64,000 nucleotides of DNA from Aquidulcibacter paucihalophilus (GTDB lineage Bacteria; Pseudomonadota; Alphaproteobacteria; Caulobacterales; Caulobacteraceae), in NCBI GenBank assembly GCA_030285985.1, contig CP127384.1, forward strand, positions 2,344,501 through 2,408,500, read 5' to 3'. How positions within the stretch are numbered: position 1 is the stretch's first letter; the number at the start of each line of letters is the position of its first letter. This document shows positions 26,531-35,131 of the stretch, in pieces. The translations under genes were made by a program, and so were the position numbers. The notes beneath the pieces were generated by a model. The model did no database searches and was not told the origin of the DNA. It was given only the letters and a program-made list of their open reading frames with translations.

Positions 26531-27876
26531 GTTTTTGTTCCGGTTCCGAAGTCTGAGGCGGTCGCCTTGGGCCCGCCGAGGGTTTCAATAATGGCCTGCT
26601 CGACCAGCCAGAGCCGGTCCTGGCCCCAGGTGGCCAGGTCTCCGAAACGGAACGACGGCACGCCCCAGAGCTGATCAGCGAACATGGAGCGGCGATTGTC
26701 CTCGGCGACCTCGCGCCAGCTCTCATCCGCCATCCAGACGAGGGCCTGTTGCCAGTCGAGTCCGGCCCGTTCGACCAGATGACGCAGGCCACTGTCGGAG
26801 CCGGCATCGATCGCCTCGGCGAACACACCGCGCAGGAAGGAGCATGCGAAAGCCATGCCGGATCCCGTTGCGATGGCACCGTTCAGGATGGCCAGACCGC
26901 GTTCCACCGGCCGTCCCACCGGATCGCAGACAGAGCCAAAGGGAAACCCGAGATGGTCGGCCTCCCGTTTGCAGTCGCGCAGGATATAGGTCCGCTTGGC
27001 CGCCGGGACCGGAAGGCCGCGCATGACCATGGGCAGGACAAATCGCAGGCGCAGTTCCACCCCGTAGTGGCTGACAAGGGCCCGGACCCGTTCCATCGCC
27101 AGATAGGTGTAGGGACTTCGGAACGAGAGAAACATCTCCAGGGCCGGTGTACGCGTGTCTGCGGCTCGAGCGGTTTCGAGAAACCTCAGTTGCGGGCGCG
27201 TGGCCAGGGCGTGGAACGCCGGGCCGCCGTCGCCGCATCCAAGGGCCCCGAGCCGCATCTCCAGATCGCCGAGACGATCAACGCCCCAATACCACTCACC
27301 GGCATGATGCAGGGTCGCGCCGAGATAGTGACCAAGCCGGTTCCGCAGGCGGTCGCCAGCCTCAAGCGCCGCCGCGACGGTCGCCGGGGTCGCTGAACCG
27401 AACGCCGCCTCAGCAGCGTCGAGGGAGTCTCCCGCGCCGAGGGCACGCGCGACAACCGGGGCCGCGACCGCAAAACGCCCGGTGTCGATCGCGGACTTCA
27501 GAATGGACTGGGCCCGTTCCACCTCCGGCGCGGACGGAATGGCCCGGTCACAATAGTCCAGACCATAGGCGGGGGCGATCAGCGCCGCGTCCCGCCGGGC
27601 ATAGACCGTCAGCTTCTGCCGCTCCGGTGCCGCCCAGCCGGGCGGCGGGGGCACCAGATGTGGCGTGAGTACGACCCCGTATTGCTCGACCAGGCCGGCA
27701 AGCCGGCCGGCCATCAGGGCAGAATAGGGGTCGTCCACCTGATGGAAATACAGGACTTCATGCGGTTTTCCGGCCCGAACACGAGCATCCTCGAACCGGC
27801 GACGCTGCGTATCGCGTCGCCGGTTCGAGGTGATCGCCCGGCTGACCATGGGCCCGATCAGTGCCTTGATCCCCAT
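26527..27876 (-). CDS. Tandem DsbA/HCCA-isomerase-like thioredoxin-fold protein
   Basis: 449 residues built of two related thioredoxin-fold units. The N-terminal unit (about 35-215) has YFHQVDDPYSALMAGRLAGL. The C-terminal unit (about 245-445) has LEMFLSFRSPYTYLAMERV and WGVPSFRFGD, the segments typical of 2-hydroxychromene-2-carboxylate isomerase and kappa-class GST. These enzymes use glutathione. The SPYTY form in the second unit keeps the Ser-Pro active-site turn; the first unit has DPYSA, so it may be catalytically altered. No signal peptide. It lies 23 bases after the TonB receptor gene. Domain duplication is seen; reaction is not known. Confidence 0.8.
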   Translation of the reverse strand: MGIKALIGPMVSRAITSNRRRDTQRRRFEDARVRAGKPHEVLYFHQVDDPYSALMAGRLAGLVEQYGVVLTPHLVPPPPGWAAPERQKLTVYARRDAALIAPAYGLDYCDRAIPSAPEVERAQSILKSAIDTGRFAVAAPVVARALGAGDSLDAAEAAFGSATPATVAAALEAGDRLRNRLGHYLGATLHHAGEWYWGVDRLGDLEMRLGALGCGDGGPAFHALATRPQLRFLETARAADTRTPALEMFLSFRSPYTYLAMERVRALVSHYGVELRLRFVLPMVMRGLPVPAAKRTYILRDCKREADHLGFPFGSVCDPVGRPVERGLAILNGAIATGSGMAFACSFLRGVFAEAIDAGSDSGLRHLVERAGLDWQQALVWMADESWREVAEDNRRSMFADQLWGVPSFRFGDLATWGQDRLWLVEQAIIETLGGPKATASDFGTGTKT

Positions 27877-27899
27877 GGCCGAGCCCTGGCGTCCCCCGA

Positions 27900-30353
27900 T
27901 CAGAAGTTACGACGAAGGGTGATGCCCATCGTACGCGGAGCCTCCATGAAGGCGCTCTGGCTGCCCGTCTGGAAGACCGTGTCGAAAACAATGTTGGCGA
28001 CCCGTTCGTCCGTCAGGTTGCGAACCCAGATCTCCGCACCCCAGGCCTCGTCAAGCGTGCCAATGCCGATGCTGGCATTGAGCATGACATAGCCGTCCTG
28101 GAAGGAGAGCGGGTCGAGGTCCTGGGCGGTGGCGTATTCCGACCGGTACAGATAGTTGAGGTTGGCCCGCAGACCGAGGGAACCGGTCAACGGCGTCTCA
28201 TAGGTGATGCCGCCGGAGATCAGGACCTCGGAGACGAAGTTCGGCGTCCTGCCGCTCAGGTCCTGAACGTTCTGACCGGCAAGGACCTGGGCTGCGGTAG
28301 CCTGGGCGTTGGCAAAGTCGGTGTACTGGACGTCCTGCAGGGTGCCGCCGCCATCGATGATGATGTTGTCGGTCAGCCGGATGCGGTAGTCCCACTCCAG
28401 TCCCTTGCTCTCCAGTCCGCCGGCGTTGGTAATCCGGAAGCTGCTGCCGTCAAAAGCATTGGTCTGGTAATCTTCCAGCGCCTGGAAGAACAGGTTGGCG
28501 TTGAGCTGGCCCCGACCGTCCCAGAAGCGGATCTTGGTCCCCACTTCAAAGGCATCGACGACCTCGGGGTTGAAGATCACCCTGTTGGGGTCAGCCACCG
28601 GGTTGCCCGGCGTGGTCTGCGCGGCCGTACGGTTGAGGTTGAAACCGCCCGACTTGTAACCCCGGGCATAGCGGGCAAACAGGTTGACCTCATCGGAGAG
28701 CTCATAGGCCACGCTGACCGTCCCGGAGAGATCGTCATCCTTGATTTCTGCAGTGAACGGATTGACCGCCGGGTAGAGCTGCAGACTCCGGAGCGCCGCA
28801 AACGGAGCCAGGGGACCAACGAACTGGATCTGGGAGAGCGTATCGAATGACTGGATCCGATAGTCGGCATTCTTCTCTTCACGCGAGTAGCGAAGCCCAC
28901 CCGTGATCGCGAGCCGATCCGTCACATTGAAGGTCGCCTGGCCGAACAGGGCCGCGCTGCGGCTTTCGTAGTCATAGTCGTCGTTGACGGCGACGCCGGG
29001 GGCCAGGAACGTGCCCACAGGGCGTCCGGTCACCTGCTCCAGACGGGTCAGGATCGGCACGGTCACCCCGGGCGCGACAGGCACGCGCGGCGTGATCGCC
29101 TCGATATAGGCGCGGAGCTGGTTGCCGTAGCGGAGCTCCTGGTCGGCGAAGATGTCCTGGTTGAACAGGAAACCGCCGATCAGCCACTCGAGCCGGGCAT
29201 CCGGATCCGCCGAGGCCAGACGGACCTCGAGGGACCCCTCCGTGATGTCCTGACCGGTGGTCTGGGACAGCATGTTGAGGTTGGTGAAGTCGGCATCGAC
29301 CGTGGGCATGGTCTCAAAGGTGCGACGCGAGGCGATGACGGTCAGGTCGGTCGCCCCCAGGTTCCAGTCCAGCTGGGCCGAAACACCCTGGTCGACCGAG
29401 GAGTCGTCGAGGGGCTGGGTGGCCGGATTCACAGCCACATCATAGATGCTGTTGTCGACAAAGCGGCCGGCGAAACCGCCATGGGACCCTGCCGTCCCTG
29501 TCCGCAGCACGCCCCCCAGCGCAGTGAGCGCCGCCGAGGTCGGGCCATAGAAGACGGGTATGGCGGCACAGCAGACCTCCTCGGTCTCGGACCGGTCGGC
29601 GATCAGACGCAGCGTCGCATCGGGCGAGATATCCCAGAGCAGTTGCCCCTTAACCGACCAGCGCGACCGGTCATTGTAGGTGCCGCCCAGGCGGAAATCG
29701 TCGACGTAGCCGTCACGCTCCTGCGAGGTCGCGGTCAGGCGTCCCGCCACGGAGTCGCCCAGCAGGGGTCCGGTGACAGTCGCCATGAACTGGCGATGGC
29801 CATAGTCGCCCGCAGACGCCGTGAACTGGCCGCCGGGGACAAACTCGGGCTGTCTTGTCTGCACGGCGATGACGCCGCCAGACGTATTCCGACCAAACAG
29901 CGTGCCCTGCGGTCCGCGCAGCACCTCGATCTGGCTGACGTCGGCGAGGTCGCCGAGGGCCGCCCCGGGACGGCCGCGATAGACGCCATCCAGGAACACG
30001 CCAACGGACTGCTCAAGCCCGGTGTTCTGGCCGGCAGTGCCGACACCGCGGATGGTGAAGACCGTCTGGGTCGATCCGGTGCTGGAGTTGACCGCAAGGG
30101 TCGGGGCCACAATCTGCAGATCGCGCACATCGCGGACCTGGGCGGCCTGAAGCTGCTCGCTTGAATAGGCGGTCACGGCCACCGGAACATCGAACAGGCT
30201 CTCGGACCGCTTGGTCGCCTGGACGATGATCTCGTCCAGCCTTGCGGGCTCCGAGGCACCGCTCTGCGGGTCCTGCGCCATGGCAACATTGGAAGCTGCC
30301 ATGGCCGCTGTAAGCGACAACAGCGATACGCCGAGTTTCCTGGTGGTCTTCAT
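27900..30353 (-). CDS. TonB-dependent receptor of the catabolic cluster
   Basis: 817 residues, start ATG 30353 with GGGGAGG upstream. Signal peptide (MKTTRKLGVSLLSLTAAMAA...AMA-QD), TonB box DEIIVQATKR, plug domain (QIEVLRGPQGTLFGRNTSGG), then a beta-barrel with DEVNLFARYARGYKSGGFNL, ending in the canonical terminal aromatic (TLRRNF). The sequence type is common among sphingomonad/caulobacter receptors for organic molecules. It heads an operon with the tandem thioredoxin-fold protein and the metallohydrolase and is preceded by operator site 9, so it is the likely uptake route for the cluster substrate. Confidence 0.95.
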   Translation of the reverse strand: MKTTRKLGVSLLSLTAAMAASNVAMAQDPQSGASEPARLDEIIVQATKRSESLFDVPVAVTAYSSEQLQAAQVRDVRDLQIVAPTLAVNSSTGSTQTVFTIRGVGTAGQNTGLEQSVGVFLDGVYRGRPGAALGDLADVSQIEVLRGPQGTLFGRNTSGGVIAVQTRQPEFVPGGQFTASAGDYGHRQFMATVTGPLLGDSVAGRLTATSQERDGYVDDFRLGGTYNDRSRWSVKGQLLWDISPDATLRLIADRSETEEVCCAAIPVFYGPTSAALTALGGVLRTGTAGSHGGFAGRFVDNSIYDVAVNPATQPLDDSSVDQGVSAQLDWNLGATDLTVIASRRTFETMPTVDADFTNLNMLSQTTGQDITEGSLEVRLASADPDARLEWLIGGFLFNQDIFADQELRYGNQLRAYIEAITPRVPVAPGVTVPILTRLEQVTGRPVGTFLAPGVAVNDDYDYESRSAALFGQATFNVTDRLAITGGLRYSREEKNADYRIQSFDTLSQIQFVGPLAPFAALRSLQLYPAVNPFTAEIKDDDLSGTVSVAYELSDEVNLFARYARGYKSGGFNLNRTAAQTTPGNPVADPNRVIFNPEVVDAFEVGTKIRFWDGRGQLNANLFFQALEDYQTNAFDGSSFRITNAGGLESKGLEWDYRIRLTDNIIIDGGGTLQDVQYTDFANAQATAAQVLAGQNVQDLSGRTPNFVSEVLISGGITYETPLTGSLGLRANLNYLYRSEYATAQDLDPLSFQDGYVMLNASIGIGTLDEAWGAEIWVRNLTDERVANIVFDTVFQTGSQSAFMEAPRTMGITLRRNF

Positions 30354-30441
30354 AACAATCCTCCCCTTGGCTGCCACGCTATTGAAAGCTGGAGCCTCCC
30401 CTCGTCCTGTCTCGTTTTTTACACGGCGGACCTGAGGGGTA

Positions 30442-30464
30442 CGTTAGCACCATAAGTGCCAAAA
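30442..30464 (+). promoter_or_regulatory. Cluster operator site 9
   Basis: CGTTAGCA-N7-TGCCAAAA, 89 bases upstream of the TonB receptor start and shared with the divergent membrane protein at 30600. Confidence 0.65.
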
Positions 30465-30599
30465 TAAAGTGGGCTTGCGACGATTAAGCTTTGCCGCAGA
30501 ATACCGGCTTGGTTAAGCGTTCCGGGCGATCGGCGGTCAGGAGGATCCTGACCATACCGGACGCAGTTCTGTCACCGACCATGCCAAGAGGGCCGCGTC

Positions 30600-30971
30600 T
30601 TGAATACCATCGTCCGGTTTGCACTGTTTGGCCTCGGGGCCCTGACCCTGCCGCTGGCCGCAGGATTCCTGCTGACACCTGCTCGGGTCGCCCTGCGACT
30701 GGGACTGGAACCGACAGGCCCGGTCGGACTGTCGACCCTGCGCGGCGACTTCTTCGCCCTCTTCCTGATGTTCGGCCTCTCGGCGATCTATGCCGCGGTG
30801 CGTAACCGGTCGGACGTCCTGCTCATCCCGATGATCATGCTCGCGGTCATCATCCTGGGACGCCTGGTCAGTGCCGTCCTGGACGGCAGCGGCGCAAAGG
30901 CCATGCCGCTGATCGCGGTCGAGGTGGTGATGCTGGCGATTGTCTTCGTCGGCTACCGGACCCTGCCGTAG
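30600..30971 (+). CDS. Small membrane protein, DUF4345-like
   Basis: 123 residues with four hydrophobic segments (about 4-24, 46-66, 73-92, 101-120). The GLSTLRGDFFALFLMFGLSAIY segment resembles DUF4345 proteins, of unknown function. The start is TTG 30600 after AAGAGGG; no ATG is available nearby. It faces the TonB receptor operon across operator site 9. Confidence 0.68.
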   Translation: MNTIVRFALFGLGALTLPLAAGFLLTPARVALRLGLEPTGPVGLSTLRGDFFALFLMFGLSAIYAAVRNRSDVLLIPMIMLAVIILGRLVSAVLDGSGAKAMPLIAVEVVMLAIVFVGYRTLP

Positions 30972-30989
30972 CGCCGTCCTGCACCCTGT

Positions 30990-31006
30990 CCGGGGGAATG
31001 CCCCGG
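30990..31006. terminator. Short hairpin between convergent genes
   Basis: CCGGGG / CCCCGG stem with a 5-base loop in the 36-base gap between the genes ending at 30971 and 31008. Weak terminator candidate. Confidence 0.4.
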
Positions 31007-31007
31007 T

Positions 31008-32438
31008 TCAGGATTTGAGTGCGATGCCGGCAGCGAAGCGGAACACGGCACCATAGGGCGGCGCGATCAGCCGGCTCGAGTGCCACCGGCCCGCCTCGAA
31101 CACGCTGCGGGCATGGCTGAACTCCTCGAAGCCACGCTGTCCGTGATAGGCCCCCGAGCCACTCTCGCCGACGCCGCCGAATGGCAGGTGTTCATTGGAG
31201 AGATGGACCATGGTCGTGTTCACCGAGACCCCGCCCGAGAGGGTGCTGTCCAGCACCTGACGGACGACGGCACGGTCATCGCTGAACACATAGAGCGCCA
31301 GGGGCCGTTCCCCCGCGTTCACCCGGGCGCAGGCCGCGGCAATGGAGGCGCTGCTCACGATCGGCAGCACCGGTCCGAAAATCTCCTCACGCATGACGGC
31401 CAGGTCGGCGGGCGGATCAATCATGACGGTGGGAGCTATCCGCCGGCTACCGGCAAGGGACGCGGCGTCGTGGGGCGGCTGCAGGATCTGCACCCCCCTG
31501 TGTCGCGCCTCGTCGATCATCGCCGTCAATCGCGCATGGTGCCGGTCCGAGACGATGGCGGTGTAGTCGGGGTTGGAAGCGAATTCGGGATAGAAGACCC
31601 CCGCCTGCCGGATCACGGCCTGACCCAGGGCCTCGGCGCGGTGGCCCTCGACCAGCACATAGTCCGGCGCGACGCAGGTCTGGCCCGCGTTCAGGAACCG
31701 GCCCCAGGCCAGGGGATGGGCCACGCGGTCCAGAGGGATTGAGGCATCAACGATGACCGGGGACTTGCCGCCGAGTTCCAGCGTGACCGGCGTCAGGTTC
31801 CGGGCGGCGGCCTGACCCACGGAACGGCCGATCCGCGTTGAGCCGGTATAGAACAGATGGTCGAACCGCTCGCTGCAAAAGACCTCGGCGACATCGGCCC
31901 CACCGGTCACCACCGCAACCTGGTCAGCGGGGAAGCGCTCGGACAGCAGACGAGCCATCAGGTCACTGGTCCGGGGGGTCAGTTCGGACGGCTTGATCAG
32001 GGCCCGGCAGCCGGCCGCCAGGGCAGCAATCAACGGAACGAGGCTCAACTGGATCGGATAGTTCCAGGGCGCGACAATCCCGACGACGCCCTTGGGCTCA
32101 TACCGGACAAGGGATCGCCCCGGTGCCGCCATTGAAGGCGTCGGCACCGTGCGAACCTTCATCCATCGCGACAGGTCCTTGCGGGCATGCCGCGCCGCCT
32201 GGGCCGTGACGACAATCTCCAGCAGCCGCGTCTCGTTGCGCGATCGCCCGCCGAAATCGGCATCGATCGCCTCGGCAATGGCGTCCTCATTGTCGAGCAC
32301 TAGGGCTTCCACGATGCCCAGGTCGCGCCGCCGGTCGGCCAGCGAACGCCGGGGATCCTGTGCGAAAGCGGCCTGCTGGGCCGCGATAAGGGCCCGGATC
32401 CTGTCCGATGCAGGTGGGGCTGTCAGGGTCCCGGTCAT
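31008..32438 (-). CDS. NAD(P)-dependent aldehyde dehydrogenase
   Basis: 476 residues, ALDH superfamily, closest in pattern to the coniferyl-aldehyde/fatty-aldehyde dehydrogenase group (short form, hydrophobic C-terminus). Catalytic Glu221 in TLELGGKSP and Cys255 in NAGQTCVAPDY; PWNYP cofactor segment at about 124-128. Oxidises an aldehyde to the acid. The ATG overlaps the stop of the GMC oxidoreductase (ATGA). Together the two would take a primary alcohol to an acid, which the acyl-CoA synthetase at 15184 could activate. Confidence 0.92.
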   Translation of the reverse strand: MTGTLTAPPASDRIRALIAAQQAAFAQDPRRSLADRRRDLGIVEALVLDNEDAIAEAIDADFGGRSRNETRLLEIVVTAQAARHARKDLSRWMKVRTVPTPSMAAPGRSLVRYEPKGVVGIVAPWNYPIQLSLVPLIAALAAGCRALIKPSELTPRTSDLMARLLSERFPADQVAVVTGGADVAEVFCSERFDHLFYTGSTRIGRSVGQAAARNLTPVTLELGGKSPVIVDASIPLDRVAHPLAWGRFLNAGQTCVAPDYVLVEGHRAEALGQAVIRQAGVFYPEFASNPDYTAIVSDRHHARLTAMIDEARHRGVQILQPPHDAASLAGSRRIAPTVMIDPPADLAVMREEIFGPVLPIVSSASIAAACARVNAGERPLALYVFSDDRAVVRQVLDSTLSGGVSVNTTMVHLSNEHLPFGGVGESGSGAYHGQRGFEEFSHARSVFEAGRWHSSRLIAPPYGAVFRFAAGIALKS

Positions 32439-34039
32439 TGGGCTGTCTCCAGGATCATAGCGGCGCCAAGGGTGGCGATCATGATGGTCGGGGCATTGGT
32501 GTTGCCGCCGACCAGCCGGGGCATGACGGACGCGTCGACGACCCGGAGCCCCTCAACGCCCCGTACCCTCAGTTGCGGGTCGACCACAGAGAGCTCGCCC
32601 TGCCCCATCATGCAGGTGCCGACCGGATGATAAAGGGTCTCGGCCCGTGCCCGGACGTCATCCATCAGCGCGGAACGGCTGGTCTTGTCCGGACCCGGCA
32701 GCAACTCGGCGCGGCGGTCAAATTCAAACGCTGCCGAACCCAGCAAGGTCCGGACGATCTCCAGCCCATCGGTCAGGACCTCGAGGTCATGCGGGGCCGT
32801 CAGATAGGCCGGGTCGATCGCCGGCGGCACGGCCGGATCGTCGCTGACGATGCGGATCCGGCCGCGGCTCTCCGGATAGAGCACACAGGCATGGAGCGTC
32901 GCCCCGTGCCCGAGCGGCAGTTCGCGTCCGTGCGGCGCGGCCAGACCCGGTGTGAAAACCAGCTGGATGTCCGGCAGGTCGCCGGCCCGGGATGAACGGA
33001 CAAAGGCACCGCCCTGGATCGGATTGGTCGACAGGGGGCCCGGCCGCCCGGCCAGCCAGGCGGCGACACCGCCCACCAGGGGCGGCAATCCCCGCAAGGA
33101 CAGGCCGATTGAGGCCGCGCTACGGGTCGAGATCTGGCCGATAATGTCGATATGGTCCTGCAGGTTGCGGCCGACGCCCGGCAGGTCGACTTCGGGCGTG
33201 ACGCCTGCGGCGCGAAGATCCGCGGCATCGCCAACGCCAGACAGCTGCAGCAGTTGCGGCGAGTTCACGGCACCGCCGCAAAGGATCACCTCACGCCGGG
33301 CGGTGAACGGCTCGTGCTGGCCGGTGCCCCCCAACTCCACGCCCCGGGCGACGCCACCTTCGATCAGGATCCGACGGGCGAGCGCGCCGGTCCTGACGGT
33401 CAGATTCGGTCGCGACAGGGCCGGCTTCAGGAAGGCATCGGCCGCACTCCAGCGGTGCAGGCCACGCTGTGTGACCTGATAGGGACCGAATCCCAGCTGG
33501 GCGGCCCCGTTGAAATCGGGGTTTCGCGGATACTGGAGCAGCCCCCCGGCCTCGAAAAAGGCCTCTGTCAGCCGGTTCAGCGGGGCAATGTCCTGCACCG
33601 TCAACGGTCCATCGGCACCGTGATACGCGTCTGCTCCGCGCGTCTGGCCCTCGACCTCCCGGAACGCCGGCAAGGCCCTGTCCCAGCCCCAGCCCTCGCA
33701 TCCGAAAACGTCGCGCCATTCGTCGTAGTTTCCGGGCGCTCCCCGGATGTAGTGCATCGCATTGATCGCACTCGAACCGCCCAGGGTCCTGCCCCTGGGC
33801 CAGTAAAGCCGCCGGTCGTTCAGCCCGGCCTGGGCTTCGGTCTCATAGTGCCAGTTGTAGGCCCGGGACTGAATGGCGAGGCCCATCAGCATCGGCGTGC
33901 GGATCAGGGCACTGTTATCCGGCCCGCCCGCCTCCAGCAGCAGAACGGTATGGTCCGCATCGCGCGAAAGTCGCTCGGCCAGCACACAGCCGGCCGAGCC
34001 GGCACCGACAATGATGAAGTCGTAGATCGCCTCGCGCAT
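32435..34039 (-). CDS. GMC-family FAD alcohol oxidoreductase
   Basis: 534 residues, choline dehydrogenase/long-chain alcohol dehydrogenase type. FAD-binding GAGSAG at 12-17, GMC signature WPRGRTLGGSSAINAM, a second signature GGAVNSPQLLQLSGVG, catalytic His471 in YHPVGTCMMG and the partner Asn in GGNTNAPTIM. Oxidises a primary alcohol to an aldehyde with FAD. Start ATG 34039, two bases after the MaoC stop. It forms an operon MaoC - GMC - ALDH. Confidence 0.92.
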   Translation of the reverse strand: MREAIYDFIIVGAGSAGCVLAERLSRDADHTVLLLEAGGPDNSALIRTPMLMGLAIQSRAYNWHYETEAQAGLNDRRLYWPRGRTLGGSSAINAMHYIRGAPGNYDEWRDVFGCEGWGWDRALPAFREVEGQTRGADAYHGADGPLTVQDIAPLNRLTEAFFEAGGLLQYPRNPDFNGAAQLGFGPYQVTQRGLHRWSAADAFLKPALSRPNLTVRTGALARRILIEGGVARGVELGGTGQHEPFTARREVILCGGAVNSPQLLQLSGVGDAADLRAAGVTPEVDLPGVGRNLQDHIDIIGQISTRSAASIGLSLRGLPPLVGGVAAWLAGRPGPLSTNPIQGGAFVRSSRAGDLPDIQLVFTPGLAAPHGRELPLGHGATLHACVLYPESRGRIRIVSDDPAVPPAIDPAYLTAPHDLEVLTDGLEIVRTLLGSAAFEFDRRAELLPGPDKTSRSALMDDVRARAETLYHPVGTCMMGQGELSVVDPQLRVRGVEGLRVVDASVMPRLVGGNTNAPTIMIATLGAAMILETAQ

Positions 34040-34041
34040 CG

Positions 34042-34500
34042 TCAGGCCGTCAGTTGCAGGATCAGGGACTCAGCCGTCAGGGCCGGCTTGTCCGTGCCCC
34101 GGATCTCGACCGTAATCTCATTGCGCAGCAGCCAGCCGGATCCCCGCGGGGTGGCGCCCAGGAACTTGTGCCGGGCCCGGATCTCCGAGCCCGAGCGAAC
34201 GGGCGCGATCAGCCGGACCTTTTCGAACCCGTAGTTCACCGCCATCACCAGACCCTCTACGAGCAGATAGCCGGGGGGCAGCATGGCAATGGCCATGGAC
34301 AGGGTCAGCATGCCGTGGGCGATGGTGCCGCCAAACGGGGTCTGTGCCGCCGCCACCGGATCGACATGGATGAACTGGTGATCGCCGGTCGCCGCCGCGA
34401 ACCGGTCGATCCGCTCCTGATCGACCAGAACCCAGTCCGAAAAACCGAGATCGTCCCCCACGCGGCCCACGAGACTGTCGGCAGAGATGATGTGTGGCAT
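34042..34500 (-). CDS. MaoC-like (R)-enoyl-CoA hydratase
   Basis: 152 residues, single hot-dog domain with the hydratase motif TGDHQFIHVD (Asp40, His45 catalytic) and PFGGTIAHGMLTLS. Adds water to a 2-enoyl-CoA. Start placed at ATG 34500, giving the normal N-terminus; the longer frame to 34545 would start inside the degenerate operator. The ribosome site is weak. It heads the MaoC-GMC-ALDH operon and suggests beta-oxidation-like processing of a CoA-bound intermediate. Confidence 0.88.
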   Translation of the reverse strand: MPHIISADSLVGRVGDDLGFSDWVLVDQERIDRFAAATGDHQFIHVDPVAAAQTPFGGTIAHGMLTLSMAIAMLPPGYLLVEGLVMAVNYGFEKVRLIAPVRSGSEIRARHKFLGATPRGSGWLLRNEITVEIRGTDKPALTAESLILQLTA

Positions 34501-34536
34501 GGGCCTGGGTCTCGCTCGACGGCACGCCCGCCATCT

Positions 34537-34559
34537 GAGTGGCACTCAAGGCGCAGACC
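34537..34559 (+). promoter_or_regulatory. Degenerate cluster operator site 10
   Basis: GAGTGGCA-N7-CGCAGACC: left half good, right half poor, but at the expected place upstream of the MaoC operon. It also contains the 11-base perfect palindrome GAGTGGCACTC. Confidence 0.35.
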
Positions 34560-34733
34560 GTGCTTGGGGGTTGAATGACTAAGCCGCCCTGAAAGCCGGA
34601 CGGGGGATGCGGTGGATCGCCTCTTTGGTGCCCGGGACCTTTGCCAGCCCTGCCGGACACGGGAACGGACGGCGGGTTTCATTTCCCGCTCGAGGGCACC
34701 GCGCGACCGGCGTCATCGGGGCGGCTGATGTTG

Positions 34734-35021
34734 CTAGCGGAGCTGCAGTTCGGCGCGTGACAATTGCCCGTTGCGGTCGCTGTCCAGTTGCTGGAAGGCC
34801 CGGTCATAGACATTCCGGTCACGGACCATGACCGCCCGGGGGCGCCCGGCCGCGGCCCCGAGACTGATGAAGCGACGAAACTCGGCGGGACTGAGCGTGG
34901 CGGAGCGGTCGGCATCACTGGCGACGAAGTCCTCAGCCGGGGTTCCCGCCATGGCCGCGCCCGGAGCCAGGATCAGGCCTGCTAACAGAAAAAGGGTCGC
35001 CATCACGTGTCGCTCGCTCAT
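34734..35021 (-). CDS. Small secreted EF-hand calcium-binding protein
   Basis: 95 residues. Signal peptide MSERHVMATLFLLAGLIL...AMA, mature part with two canonical 12-residue EF-hand loops: Asp36-Glu47 (DADRSATLSPAE) and Asp80-Glu91 (DSDRNGQLSRAE). Expected in the periplasm, binding Ca2+. It is divergent from a sulfatase gene across operator site 11; class I sulfatases hold a divalent metal, usually Ca2+, so a calcium-supply or sensing role is possible but unproven. The ribosome site is weak. Confidence 0.82.
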   Translation of the reverse strand: MSERHVMATLFLLAGLILAPGAAMAGTPAEDFVASDADRSATLSPAEFRRFISLGAAAGRPRAVMVRDRNVYDRAFQQLDSDRNGQLSRAELQLR

Positions 35022-35067
35022 TTTGGCAGGTTCCTGAAGGTTCCGGGACTTTACAGGCCCTTCTATA

Positions 35068-35090
35068 TATTGGCATCCTCTATGACAATA
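35068..35090 (+). promoter_or_regulatory. Cluster operator site 11
   Basis: TATTGGCA-N7-TGACAATA between divergent starts at 35021 and 35132. It overlaps CTATATATTGGCA (35063-35075), identical to the reverse strand of site 5. Confidence 0.7.
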
Positions 35091-35131
35091 AAAGACGGGT
35101 CCGTTCCGAGGGGCCCGACGGGGGACAGACC

